This document shows, piece after piece, positions 1 to 11,791 of a stretch of DNA of 64,000 nucleotides. Every line of letters begins with the position of its first letter. Position 1 is the first letter of the stretch. This DNA comes from Adineta vaga (Eukaryota > Rotifera). The notes under the pieces were generated by a model. That model did not search any database. It was not told the origin of the DNA and saw nothing but the letters and a program-made list of their open reading frames with translations. The stretch lies in the NCBI GenBank assembly GCA_021613535.1, contig CP075497.1, positions 4,774,001 to 4,838,000 of the forward strand, given 5' to 3'. The translations under genes were made by a program, and so were the position numbers.

Positions 1-3000
1 AGCAGATGTAGCCGATGATGGTCCGTTGACACAGATTGTCTGTTCATCTCCGCTTGAAGATAGAAAGGCTACATCGTCACAGCTGACACTTTTTTGCTTA
101 AGCAAACAAGCTGCAACCATTGATCCAGTGATTTCTCTTGTATTGATAACATTTGGATCATCAGAGAGGCCATTTTTTCTTGTTCGTAATTGATGTTGAA
201 CTGGTAAAACATGTAAGTCTTCATTCGATGACGATCCAGGTGGAGAATCCACTTCAGTGAGAGCACAATTCCAAACAAATGTAAATGTTGATGAAGCCGA
301 ATTTGTTGTTGTTGTTGATGTTGGCGATGGCGAGGGTATATATGGTAAATGATCGCTACTATTTGAACAATAAGATTTTCGACGATATTTCAAAACATCG
401 GATAATTGACGACAGATTGATAAACGACGAAGAGGTGATACGAGAGGTGGATGAGAACCAGCTGATGCTACTCCTTCGTTAGACATCGGAATTTGAATGA
501 ATGAATAAATGTAACGATGAATATTGTCTTCTGTTTCTTCTTTTTTTTTGATAGACAATTCATTCACAATAGAGTTAAAGACAAAGAATAACGATGCAAT
601 TTCTTATTCTTTCTCTCCCGTCGATCTCTCTTGCTTAGATTTTTTTTGACAATAAGTAAGAGACTATGTATGCCGCAGGGTTGACAATCACTACTACTAT
701 ACTACTACTACTACTATTAGTAATAGTCGAAGAAGAGAAATTGTATATACATAGAGAAGTTCGATAGAAAGAAGAGAAAAAAGAAATTATATAACATCAT
801 CAACTAGAAAATGCGACAATAACAATAACAAGCGCGACAATAGTATTTCTAATCAAGGAGGAGTTTCTCTCATTGAGATTTGTCTGATTTTTTTTCTATA
901 CATCAATAGCATATTGTCTGGTATTCTGGTTTTTTCATTTTTTTTGTTCTTTAGAGATATACTAATTCAATTTACAGATATAGTTTAAGCTTCGATAAAC
1001 AACAGAAGCAATGATACATAAAGATTCTTCCAAATGTTGCATCATACATTGAATATGTATGGATATTTCGAGTGTATGTACCAAGTGATTTTGAAGAGAA
1101 AGAAAGAAAGAAAGAGACAAAAGAGTTTTGAGCTTTAATTAGAAGAGTAGAAGTTATGTCATGAATCATTTGAGTTTTTCTTAATACCTGTAACGACTAG
1201 ATCATTCAACAGCAGATGTTTGACTGGTTGATCCAAGGACAATGGTAAAGTTGGTGCACTTCGTAGACAAATATTACATCTTTCGATATTCAATTGATAT
1301 TTTTCGAATAATTGTACTAAGATTTCTCTAGAAGAGAAATATTTATAACATTTTGATTTCTATTGATTGATTATTTATCATTTACCTTAATGTTGTATTT
1401 TCAGATAGATCCGAATATTTCAAAGATTCACGAAAATTTTGTCCATTTACATCAATAAAATAAATATAAGTTCCATCCTAACAACAAGACAATACAATAA
1501 GACATAAACATTACCAATTAATCTCAAGGTCAATATATTTTTCTCACATATTCACTATATTCAATTTGCATTAAGAATCACAACCACATCAATTGAAAAC
1601 CTCTCATTTCTTTCTATTAATTTTTTTTTGTCTACCCAAACAACACATACTTATAGCTGTAATTTGACCTTCCCAATAAACATCTATTATCAAATAAATA
1701 ACTCTCCCGAATAAAGGTAAATCAAAACGAAGGTTTTGAATATAAGTCACTCAAATCTCATTGATTTTCGTTTATTGGTACAAATACAAAAAACCTTGAT
1801 TTTGCGAATCAAACTTACTGTTGTTGTTGGTAAATTTTCTTCCGATAAAGCATGCTTTCGTTGATCAAGATGATTCACATGTGTCGAATCATTGCTCATA
1901 GATGAAGTCGAATGATTTCGATTTGAACCGGTTGATGTAGTTAGATTAATAACTGAAACACTAAATTGTTTACCAGCCATATTTGTCTATTTAAAAATGA
2001 AATTTGATAAAAACAAAAGATAAAATAAATTTGAGAAGATAATGATTTACTTCATTTGAACCCAATGTGACATTTGATCGACGTGTACGAAAAACGTTGA
2101 CTAATAGACTTCGCGTCTTTTCTCTACAGAAAACAAATTCAATGAAATACAATTTAGAAGAAGAAACGAAAAATAGAGAAAAATTATATGCAAACCTTCG
2201 TGTTTTTAGATCTATTATTAATTCATGACGGTTATTAAAGATAAACATTATCGGAGCTCGCATTAGATCTTACAAATTATATATTTATTCAATGTCAATA
2301 TTGAATTTTTAATACAGATTGAAAATCAGCTACTAGGATTATTCATACGTACAGGTACATATATATATATATATATATATGTATAAGTTGGGTCCCTCTC
2401 TCTTCCCCTCTTTCTTTTTTTTTTCTTTACGACTATGTTCTTAAAATAGGGTTTTTTTCTCATCGTCATCATCTAGTATGAAGTGTGAACAATCGTTATA
2501 CAAATAGTAAAGTTTATTTACTTAGTGTCAATGTGAATAGAATGAAGGGAAAAAGACAGTGAGATGTAAGATTAATTAAAATATGAATTCTTTCCATATT
2601 CGGATGTCGATAAGTAAACAATGATATTTACTTATTTCAAAGAGATTTCATTTGATAAAAGAAGATAATTGTTTAACTGATATTTTATTGTTGATTATCT
2701 TACCTAGTTGAAGGTCGTGTTAATAGAACTCGCCCATTGGATAGATCAGTATGACTACATGATCGTTTGGATGATGTTTTTGAATTCGTTTCAACAAATA
2801 GTTGATCAATCGAATCATATTTAATTAAATGAATTCTTTCTTTCGAATCAAATGGATTTGATTGAAATTGCCTTTTCACTTTTGTTATTGTATCCCGAAA
2901 CGACGAACGAACAAGCATAATCCTGACTATGCCATCGTCATCAAAATACTGCCTGATATTCAGTGCATATCGAATAACCTCGTCGTCCATTGTCTCTTTT

Positions 3001-6000
3001 CTCCTATATTTATGTCTCATATATTTCTTTTTTCGAGGAGAAAAAATGTCTCTCAGAGAACGAAAAGTCGGTATTCAAGAATGACACATATTCGAAGTGT
3101 GAAAAAAACGTCAATTTTGATATCAAGAGAAAAAAATTCGAACAGAATAACTTACTCAGGTGGATGTAAAAAGATTTGATTGGGATTATATTCATTTGTT
3201 GACTCGTCGGTATTCATATTATTTAAATCACTTGAAGAAATGTCTGAAAAAACAATATGCAAATTTCTTTGATCGACTTATTTTCTCTTAATTATCATTA
3301 TCTTACCTTTATCAAGAATAATTTCTTTATCATATTCATCTTTAATGCGACCGTTTTCTTCGGCATCAATTCGAATCTGGAAGTAATGAACAAAAAAGAA
3401 AACAGATATGTGAAAAACTTTCCAGGAAAATGACTTCTATTCATTTAATTATGTTGTGATCTCAAAAAGAAAACATTGCTTTGCCTCGATTAATTTCTTA
3501 GTTTATTTGGCTTTTCTGTTCGCATTATTTTCTCATCTTCAATTCAATGAAAGCAACTCTTGACATCACCTATATCATTCTTCAATTTCCTTTTTTTTCT
3601 ATAAGGATTCTATTTTGGTATCAAAGAAAACAGAAGTGTACAAACTGAATATTTATATATCATATTAAAAAGAAATAGGGAACTTACAAAGACAAGGTCA
3701 TGTAGATAAGAAAATTTTCTTTGCCTATGAAACTATAGACAGGTGACATAGGTGACATTCCTACTCTATTATCGAACTTTTTTCTCTTCCTCTTTCTACT
3801 ACTGTTGTTAGTGATTGAGACCATGTGTAATTCCATCTCCTGCGTGTGTGTCTTTTCTAGTCAAGAAATACGACTCGTATTTATATATATATATATAAAG
3901 AAAAGGTGGAAACCATATGATCCATGGATTTCAATTGAAGAAAAAAAACCTATTCAAATTCTTCTCATACCACACAAATTAATTTACAACAAAATAGTTG
4001 TTTTATTGATAAGTTTGTGTGAAAAGAGGAAGACTAATACTTACAAACTTTTAAGGTAAGGAAAAGAATAAATATATACGTATCTCTATGTTGAAAATCA
4101 ATATCTTTAACGGCTCCCCTGACAGAAGACTAACTGTTACTGCTCTACTGTCATCGATACGATTGAATTCAAGCGATTATATATTAGTAACAGACATAGC
4201 AAATGATGTTCTATATGTAAAATCAGTTATCGTCATATGGTAAGTCAATATACGAAGAAGAAGAAGAAAAACATCCGATCAATGGTACATGATAATGAAT
4301 TAAGTGTTTTGATGTTTTCTTTTTCACTAAGAAAAAATAGGCAAAAATTAGAATTGATCAAGTACATCTTAAATCGACGTTAAATTTGCATATCTTGATG
4401 ATGAATTCTTTTTTTTTCATCCGTATAAGTACTTAAAATAAAACAGCGATATGACAAGCACTTTTATATCGTCTCAATATGAAGAAACGGTCAAGTGATG
4501 TACCTTATTGTCTACAAGATTTATTTATCGAAAGAAAAACCTAATTTTATTGTTATGTTCAATTTGATCGTACACATTGTTGCTTATTTATGATACAGAG
4601 AGAGAGAAAGGAAAACAGTATTCAGATTTTGCTGGAAGAAAAAAAATGACAGAATCATGTTATAAAGACGAATCATCAGCCTGAATAGGCAGACAGTTCA
4701 TGCCAACAAACAATTGAATGGCAAGAGAAAAAGAAAAAGGTCAGCAAGGTATCAGTTTGATTCTCATCGATACTTGTATATGTAATACGATGCAATGTCT
4801 GACATGATCGTGTTACAAATACACTCATATGCACGTATTCATTCTTTTCAAAGTTGACCATCACTCTTTTGACTGTGTGTCAGCCATATGATAAAATCTT
4901 GCGAAAAATGTCACTGACATCATTGTTCTCATACTCACTACTATTCATAATTATAGACGCCACACATTATATTGTTAACAATAACAAATCGATAGTGTCG
5001 GCGCTGATCATCATCGTTGTCTCAAAAGACAGTACATACGTGTGTGTATCAGGGTCAAACAATAATAAACTTTTTTCTATTGAGACAAAGAGTATTAACA
5101 CTTGACCTTCGTTGTTCTCTGTATGCATATGTTTATGTTAAAAGCACGCGTGCCGCTTTGAGCAAACAATTTTTTCACTAATGATAAGCTCGTCTTAGCC
5201 GACTTACTTACTTACCTTTTCGGTTAGTTGAGATGAATCATCACAAGTTACAGATTTTCGTTGAAATGATTGATTATTATGATTTACTTCACTATCATCC
5301 GATTCAGACAGAGAAATCGATGAATATGATGTTGTTGATGTTTGTTTAATAATAGCTATTGATGTTGGTTGTTGTTGTTCATTAGTGACAGTATCAAACA
5401 ATGTATGAGTCAATATAGATGAAAATGATGGACGATGTTGAATTTGTTTATTATTTAAATGATGTTTCTCATGATGATCAAAATCGAATAGACTGTGAAA
5501 TAGAGATGGTAAACTTCGACGTCGTTTTGTACGTAATAATAATTGTCCATGATCATGAAGTAATTTTGATGATGTTAAAGATGTTGATGAAAAATTTTGT
5601 GTGGATGGTGATAATTGTTGTTTATCTTCATCGATATGATTTGTAATTGTACTGTAAAAAATTGACTTGGATAAACGACGTTTACAAACAGAACAACGAT
5701 TAGAATTATTTTCAGTTGTTGGTGTTGTTGCTATTGATGTACTTGTTGTTGTATTAAGTTTAGAAACGAGAACACCAAATATAGATGGACGTTTTTTATG
5801 TTTAGGAATTAAATCAAGATTTGGATGATTTTGACAAGCTAGACATGATGGTGATGATGGTTGTTGTGTTGAAGAATCCGTTGTTGACATTGCTATTTTT
5901 GATGATGAATGATTTCCCGAACGAAATGCAAGAGAATGAAGTAAACGTGAAAATGTCTCTTTCGACAGACTAGCTTTGATTGTTGCCGGTAATTTAGTCG

Positions 6001-6523
6001 ATTTCGATGATAATGGTAATATATGTACTGGTTCATTAATATTCTCTTCTTCATCTGGATGTTTTCCATCTAGATTTGTTGATGAACCAAGTGCAAATGA
6101 AAAACTTCGTTGTTGATTAGTTGGTATTTCTATTGCAGAATTCACTTCTTTTTGTTTCAATGAAGATGTACGTACAAGAGAATTACGTTTTAATTCATTA
6201 TCTAATACTTGATCGAATTCGTCAAGAATAGCAACATGTCCATAATCATCAATATCATCATCACTGGGTTTATTAGTATCAATAGGATCATCTTCATCAT
6301 CAATACAAATTTGTGGTATAGAAACAGTTGCTGCTGCTATTGCTGCTGTTGATGGTGAAAGTGGTGGTTGAGTTCGTGCACGAAATTTACGCATACTTGT
6401 ACTACTGGTTATTGTTGGATCAATAAATAATAAATCAGCAGCTGACTGATGATTATTCTGCGAATCAAGACATTGTTGCTTATGATGTTGTAGATAGCGG
6501 CGAACTTTGTTCGAACTCGTCAT
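1..6523 (-). CDS. Large protein with Raf-like Ras-binding domain (3' end outside window)
   Basis: Nine exons fit with consistent phase: 6523-5216, 3376-3307, 3243-3156, 3003-2704, 2123-2051, 1986-1819, 1477-1386, 1327-1188 and 530-1, giving 923 codons open at the left edge. The first 436 residues (exon 1) are Ser/Thr/Gln-rich and look disordered, with CxxC pairs near SCLACQNH and RCSVCKRR. Around residues 670-745 (exons 7-8) there is a ubiquitin-like RBD pattern: GTYIYFIDVNG, then TTLREILVQLFEKYQL, then LPLSLDQPVKHLLLNDLVV. The spacing and the LDQ motif resemble the RBDs of RGS12/RGS14 and Raf, which bind GTP-loaded small G proteins. I see no RGS, GoLoco, DH or PDZ domain in the visible part. 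The last exon could instead begin a separate gene at Met 486 (MSNEGVASAG), because the reading frame is open on both sides of it. Domain call moderate; overall family uncertain (RGS12/14-like or TIAM-like). Confidence 0.65.
531..1187. other. 657-bp non-coding stretch, probable last visible intron of the RBD gene
   Basis: It starts with a donor GTATTAAG (minus strand, next to 1188) and could end at an acceptor ACAG before 530, which keeps phase. It holds a TACTAC-type trinucleotide run near 690-720 and T-rich tracts, but no convincing exon. It could also be an intergenic region if a new gene begins at 486. Confidence 0.5.
2358..2382. repeat. (TA)n microsatellite
   Basis: An alternating TA run of about 12 units. 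It lies in an intron of the RBD gene. Confidence 0.9.
3377..5215 (-). other. 1.84-kb first intron of the RBD gene
   Basis: Bounded by donor GTAAGT at 5215-5210 and an acceptor ending CCAG at 3377-3378. This is long beside the 45-80 bp introns that dominate the window. Small open frames occur on both strands, but none has coding character or splice-compatible borders. Its length would allow intronic regulatory elements; nothing specific is recognised. Confidence 0.6.
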
Positions 6524-8968
6524 CGTTTGATTAAACGTTTTTCAACCTGCAATAATGATGAAAGATTATCGTCGATTTATTCTTTTTTTTTCTTCTCTGT
6601 CTCTCTCCCGCTATGTGTTCGATGTTGTAGACAAGAGTAGTATGTTCACTATCAGTAAAAGTAATAATAGAGACAGCGAAAGAATGAGAACCGAAATTGT
6701 CTCGTGTGTTCTGTTCTCTTTTCATATGATGTGGGAGTAACGACAAAATTGAATATAAAAGGATAAAATGAGAGCTCATTGGACATTGAAGACAAAGAGA
6801 AAAAAAAGGAATGATGACAGATTCGAAAATTCCATTATATCAAATTCAATGGAAATTTCAAGAATATATACTACAAAATATCTTTCAATATGTCCATCAT
6901 AATTTATATTAATTAACTCAACAAAAAGAATTTACACCCACACGAACAAAAGCTTTTCTCTATTAAGAACTTTTCGTACGATTTTATTCAGAATCTTTTT
7001 TTTACTAATCAGATTTACTTTTACATATATACATGCAAGATTTGTCATTTTTTGATCGGAAGTTAATATACAATACATTTGAACACGTTCATGAATCTAT
7101 ACTTTTTGCTCTGTAATTGATCTATTTACGATGATATTTAGCTTACCTGCTTTTTTAATTGTAATCTATTCGGATAGAATTCTAAGACATGATGTTAGCA
7201 CATATATTCTGGTATTTATCACTTTGTAACAAGTCGCATTCTTATTCTCTAGTAGACTTTTTCTCTCGTCTATCTTTTTCTCTATGTCTGTCTATAATTG
7301 TTTATTCGATATGCGACACAATATCAGTAGACCGAATATAAGAGACCACCCGTTGTATGTTAACAGAGTAAAATATCAACTGTAATAGTAGTAGTCATTT
7401 TAGTTCTATTGTCGTTCTCTTTTCAGTTGCGTTCAATTACACGAAAAAAAAGACTACGTAAAAGAAAAGAGAGTAGAAGAAATGACGAGAATAAGGCTAA
7501 CGTATACTCAGTAGGTGTATGTTAATAGTGGTACCGTTCGAATATAAAAGGTTTCATTCTCGTTCATTTACAACATCTTCTCATGTACAATGATAGTTTA
7601 GAGAATAAAAAGAGAGAAGGAGCGAGAGAAAAAAAACGAATGGACGAAAGCAAAATAGTTCATTTCATATCCAAGTGCTTGTGGCTTTGTCGGTTTTTTT
7701 CTTCTTTTAAGGTTTCAACAACAAATGTTACACGTTATTTATGAGCGTGTGTGAGAATATACCTTACTCATAGAACAATTGTATATATGTATGTTGGTAG
7801 GATCACACACAATCAAAAAAAAGAAGAAAAGAAAAGAGAAAAAGAAGTCCAAATTTGTTTGAATCATTCTTTTGCTCGTATGCACATTGATTTCTTATCA
7901 GCTTTACTTTTTATTTCGTTCGTCGGAAGAAATCATAGCAAATGCTGTTTAATCAAATAGAAGAAAATTTGTTCTTATCATTATCAGTCTTGAAATGATA
8001 TATGGATGAAAATTTGAATTATAAAATTTTAAATCATATATTCAATGTCTATATACAAAATAAGATAAACTTACAAATATTTAGATAATATTAACCAAAT
8101 AAAAAAAGAGTTGTTTTTTCTTTTGAATTGATTATATAATTTTACCAGATGAGATTTGATTTGACATTGAATTTTCTTATTACGATTGGCAATGTTACTA
8201 TTGTTTATTGTTGTTAGATCCTTGGATTTTATCAGATGAAATAACTAACATAGTAGTCGCTAATAGACGTGCATATTCAAGATATAGTCTGGCTTGATTA
8301 TCATTTAGTAATCAATTTCAAAAGACATGACTGCATATCAATTGACCTTCGGCAAGATCCTGGAGACGATCTTTACTCAAATTGTTCGTTCAGAAGAGAC
8401 TACAATTGACATTGATTGAAATTGAATATTATATAACAAGAAAAAAGGACGAATGGTGAATAATGGTCTTAAGTTTGATATATATATATATAGTACCATG
8501 ACTGAATTTGTCTAAATTTGAAATTCAGTTCTCGAACAATAAGACATGTCAATATTGACATTCTCAGTTTGTCACCTACGGCTCAGACCACTTTATTTCT
8601 ATACATTTGCATCAAAGCGATGCATGTATACATACATCTAAGTTAAGAGTATTTTTTGTCGATTATTATAATAATTTTTATTTCTTCAAATTATGAAGGA
8701 GAATATTGATTTTTCTCTAACAAAAATTACATATTTATTCTGAATAGAAGGTTCATTTCGTTAATTTTTATCTTTACAATATTTATACAACACAAAATAT
8801 ATCTTTTGTTTAAAGGAAGACACATTTTGATGGAAAATTCTAGAATACAATACACATCATATCATAGTTTACAAAATAATACTAATAGAAAAAGAAGAGA
8901 ATAATATGAAATGAAAATATACAATTGAATAATACAAAAGAGAACGTAAAGAAATCATTTGATTTGTT
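6524..8968. other. Gene-poor intergenic region, about 2.4 kb
   Basis: It lies between the start of the RBD gene and the 3' end of LEMD3, both on the minus strand. It is AT-rich with short TA runs (8479-8492) and polypurine tracts. An acceptor-like TTGCAG lies just upstream of the RBD-gene ATG on the minus strand (plus positions about 6547-6552), consistent with a 5'-UTR intron or a trans-splice site. No gene or RNA is recognised. Confidence 0.6.
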
Positions 8969-11791
8969 TTATTTATCTGAATTTGTATCTTGTGCTTCAG
9001 GAAAATGTTCATAATATCGATTAAGACGAATATATTTGACATTGATAGTTTGATCTGAAATATAACAAATGATTTTGACAATAAAGAACAAGGTTTTTAA
9101 CATCAAATATTACTTTGATAACGCCAATTATTAAGTAAATGATAGCCTTGTGCAGCTGCTTCTTTCGACGAGAATTTCAAATAAACAAAAACCTAAAGAA
9201 TTTATTAAATAACTACATTTACAACATTAACAAGTTTTCTATTTACCGAATGAATGCCAATATGTTCAACTCGTTTAACATTTGCACATCGATGTTGAAT
9301 ACTATCAACAACATGATCGATTTCTTCATCATCAGCAACACTAATATTGACACAAAAACGAATCAAAATATCGTTTTCAACAAATCAAAATAACATACTT
9401 ATCAGAATGAAAACAATTTCGTAGTTTTAAACATTCTGTAAGGCCAACATCAGCTGTTGGATGAGCATCACTTTCATCAACGGAATCCTTTGGTGACTAT
9501 AATAAATAAAAGAATGACAAGTTATTTGTTATTATCAGATGAAAAGAAAAACATACTGATGTCAATTTTTTCGGTGATGATGCAGTGGATTTAATCCATC
9601 GCCAAACATCCGATGCTTTGCCATCAATATCTTGTAATTCTCCTCGTATACGTGAATCTTGTTTTGTTATTTCCTTTTTAACACGTTCCCAAATATGTTT
9701 TAATCGTTCACTATTCAAATGAAAGCATATGGTATGAAAATGAGAGGAAACTAAAAAATACGAACTGATCTTCTTCTGGAATAAGTTTGTCTCGAATGAT
9801 TTATCGCAAGCCATGGTTGAGTATTTGGATCATTAATATGTTTTTCATATTGTTCTTTTAATAGATGACTCGTTTTTTTCAAATAGTTTTTAAATGTTGC
9901 TTCATTATTTTCATGTGTTTTCGATTGTTTTTGAAAAAGCCAAGCTAATGTGAACAAACCAGATGATCCTAAACAATCAATTGATTGTAAATACTAATCA
10001 GAAAGAAGAAAAAATCGCAAATATTTACCTAGGATGAGTAAAGCTAAGTTTCTCAAAGTCTTATTCACATCTTGACGAGCACGGCATGTTAATGAACGTA
10101 CAGCATCTTTAGTACTCAATTTTCGGACTAAAACTGTTTCGTTTGTTTGTTGATTATTTTCAGTCCATAATCTAAATGTTTACAGAGAAATTAAATAGAA
10201 TTTAAAGAGCAAACATGAAATTGATCATCTCCTAAACTTACAAAATATCTGAAATTGGTTTCTCTTTGATATATTTAAGTAATGAATTCCATCGTTCGTT
10301 TTGACCTAATTGAAATTTCAATCCCTAAAAACAAATTTCCATTTAGTTATATTATATAACTTCGATATGTTTCTTTACTTTTTCATCAAGATATTTTTCT
10401 ATTTCTGCTCGAGTAACTAGAGCATCTGTTTTAGCACGAAAACCACAATCAACTTCACCTATTGAAATCAAACAAAATATTCAATTTTCGTTTTCATTTA
10501 AGCATAAAGATAATACCAGTTCGGACTTGAAGTTGTTTTCGGACTGCTATAATGACAGGTTTCATATCTTCGCATTCAGTCTAAAATAGCGCAAAGTCAA
10601 CAAGAGAACTGAAACAAAAAATATATCTTACCGCATTTTTTATAGAACAAGTAATTACTACAAAGAAATATCGAGATTAAATTGAGAAAGAAATTCATAG
10701 TAAGCATTACCTTCAGAACGTGGAAAGAGATCATCACGTTTTTCATAAAGATATGTCAGCCCACCCACAAGTATAGAACTAACAATTAATAGTTTTAGAA
10801 GTTTCTTGATGAAACCGAAATATTTATTGCAACAAGATGATTTTGATTTACTACCGCGTTTAGGCGATGATGATTTTTTTCGATTTTCATCATCGGATTT
10901 TGATGATTTTTTTGTATCATCATCATCATCATCAGTGTCATGACCTGATTTCGATGATTGTCGATGTGTACGTGACTTGGAAGTTGGTGAAGGTGAATGA
11001 GGACGACCTGATATACCTGATGAGTCACGTTGTTGTCCAGAACGTAAAGAGGACACAGGTGTATTGCCAGTTGAATTTCGATCACGTGCTGAATCAAGTA
11101 ATTGCTTGATTTCACGACGATGACGCGCAACTGAAAATAGAACATATTCGGAATAGAAATGAAAATGAATCTGAAAACTACGAACTTGATTGTTCAACAT
11201 CATTGGTCATATTCGTGGATGAAGCAACACCACGTGTTGGTGATACAGATGTAGCTGATTTGTTTTGATGACGTACTGCAATGGAACGTGTTTGAACATT
11301 GGATGTTTTTGATCCAGTACGTCCCGTAAGTACATTTGCAGGTGAAGATTCATTGTCCGAATCACTCAATTCAATCAAATGTGGTGTCTGTTTTGATCGT
11401 GTTTTAGTAGCTGATGTTGATGTAGTAGTTGTTATTGTTGTTGATGCACTTGCTCGAGTACGTGATGGTGAACTAGTAGCAAGTGTTCGAGATGGTGATG
11501 CGGTTGCCCGTCTACTTGATGGCGAAGCAGCGGCAGCTCGTCTAGTTGATGGTGAATCAGCACTACTACGAGTTCGTGCTGGTGAAGCAACGGATCGTGT
11601 ACGTGATGGGGAAGAACTTGCTTGAGTTCGTGATGGTGAAGAAGCAGCAACAGCAGAACTACGTGTTCGTGTTTGTGATCGAAGAATTTCAAGTCGAGCA
11701 CGAAGTTGTTCACGATTACGTTGTGGATTGGTGGAACAGTTTCACCATGATTGATTAATTCTTGTCGTAATTGTTGATCAGAAAGAGTCAT
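8969..11791 (-). CDS. LEMD3: LEM-domain inner nuclear membrane protein MAN1/LEMD3, two apparent frameshifts
   Basis: Thirteen exons: 11791-11186, 11130-10711, 10657-10632, 10580-10517, 10458-10379, 10324-10242, 10171-10029, 9968-9766, 9710-9557, 9496-9399, 9340-9247, 9192-9114 and 9054-8969; about 711 residues after allowing for the shifts. In order: a LEM motif (MTLSDQQLRQELINHGE, then RNREQLRARLEIL) that binds BAF on chromatin; a Ser-Pro-Arg repeat tail; a first membrane helix (LLKLLIVSSILVGGLTYLY); a lumenal MSC region with DCGFRAK; a second helix (LALLILGSSGLFTLAW); a nucleoplasmic winged helix (IRDKLIPEED, DSRIRGE, DVWRWI); and a C-terminal UHM/RRM-like domain ending VKYIRLNRYYEHFP. That last domain marks MAN1/LEMD3 rather than LEMD2; in vertebrates it binds SMADs. 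Exon 1 carries a 1-bp loss near 11726-11735 and exon 8 a 1-bp gain near 9792-9808, so as written the protein is broken. Confidence 0.88.
11455..11650 (-). repeat. Degenerate coding tandem repeat of about 27-30 bp in LEMD3
   Basis: About seven copies of a unit that reads CGTGATGGTGAAG-like on the plus strand. On the minus strand they encode Ser-Pro-(Ser/Ala)-Arg-Thr blocks directly after the LEM motif. Such SP/RS blocks are likely phosphorylation targets in a disordered linker. Confidence 0.8.

Noticed and set aside
1640-1750. Minus-strand stretch reading LRFDLPLFGRVIYLIID, exon-like
   Set aside because: Every acceptor choice breaks phase with both neighbours, whereas splicing 1819 directly to 1477 keeps frame. 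Treated as intronic.
1991-2263. Minus-strand frame starting MRAPIMFIFNNRHEL that could be an exon of the RBD gene
   Set aside because: Its only usable donor would be GTTTGC and no acceptor gives the right phase from the preceding exon. Skipping it joins 2704 to 2123 in perfect phase.
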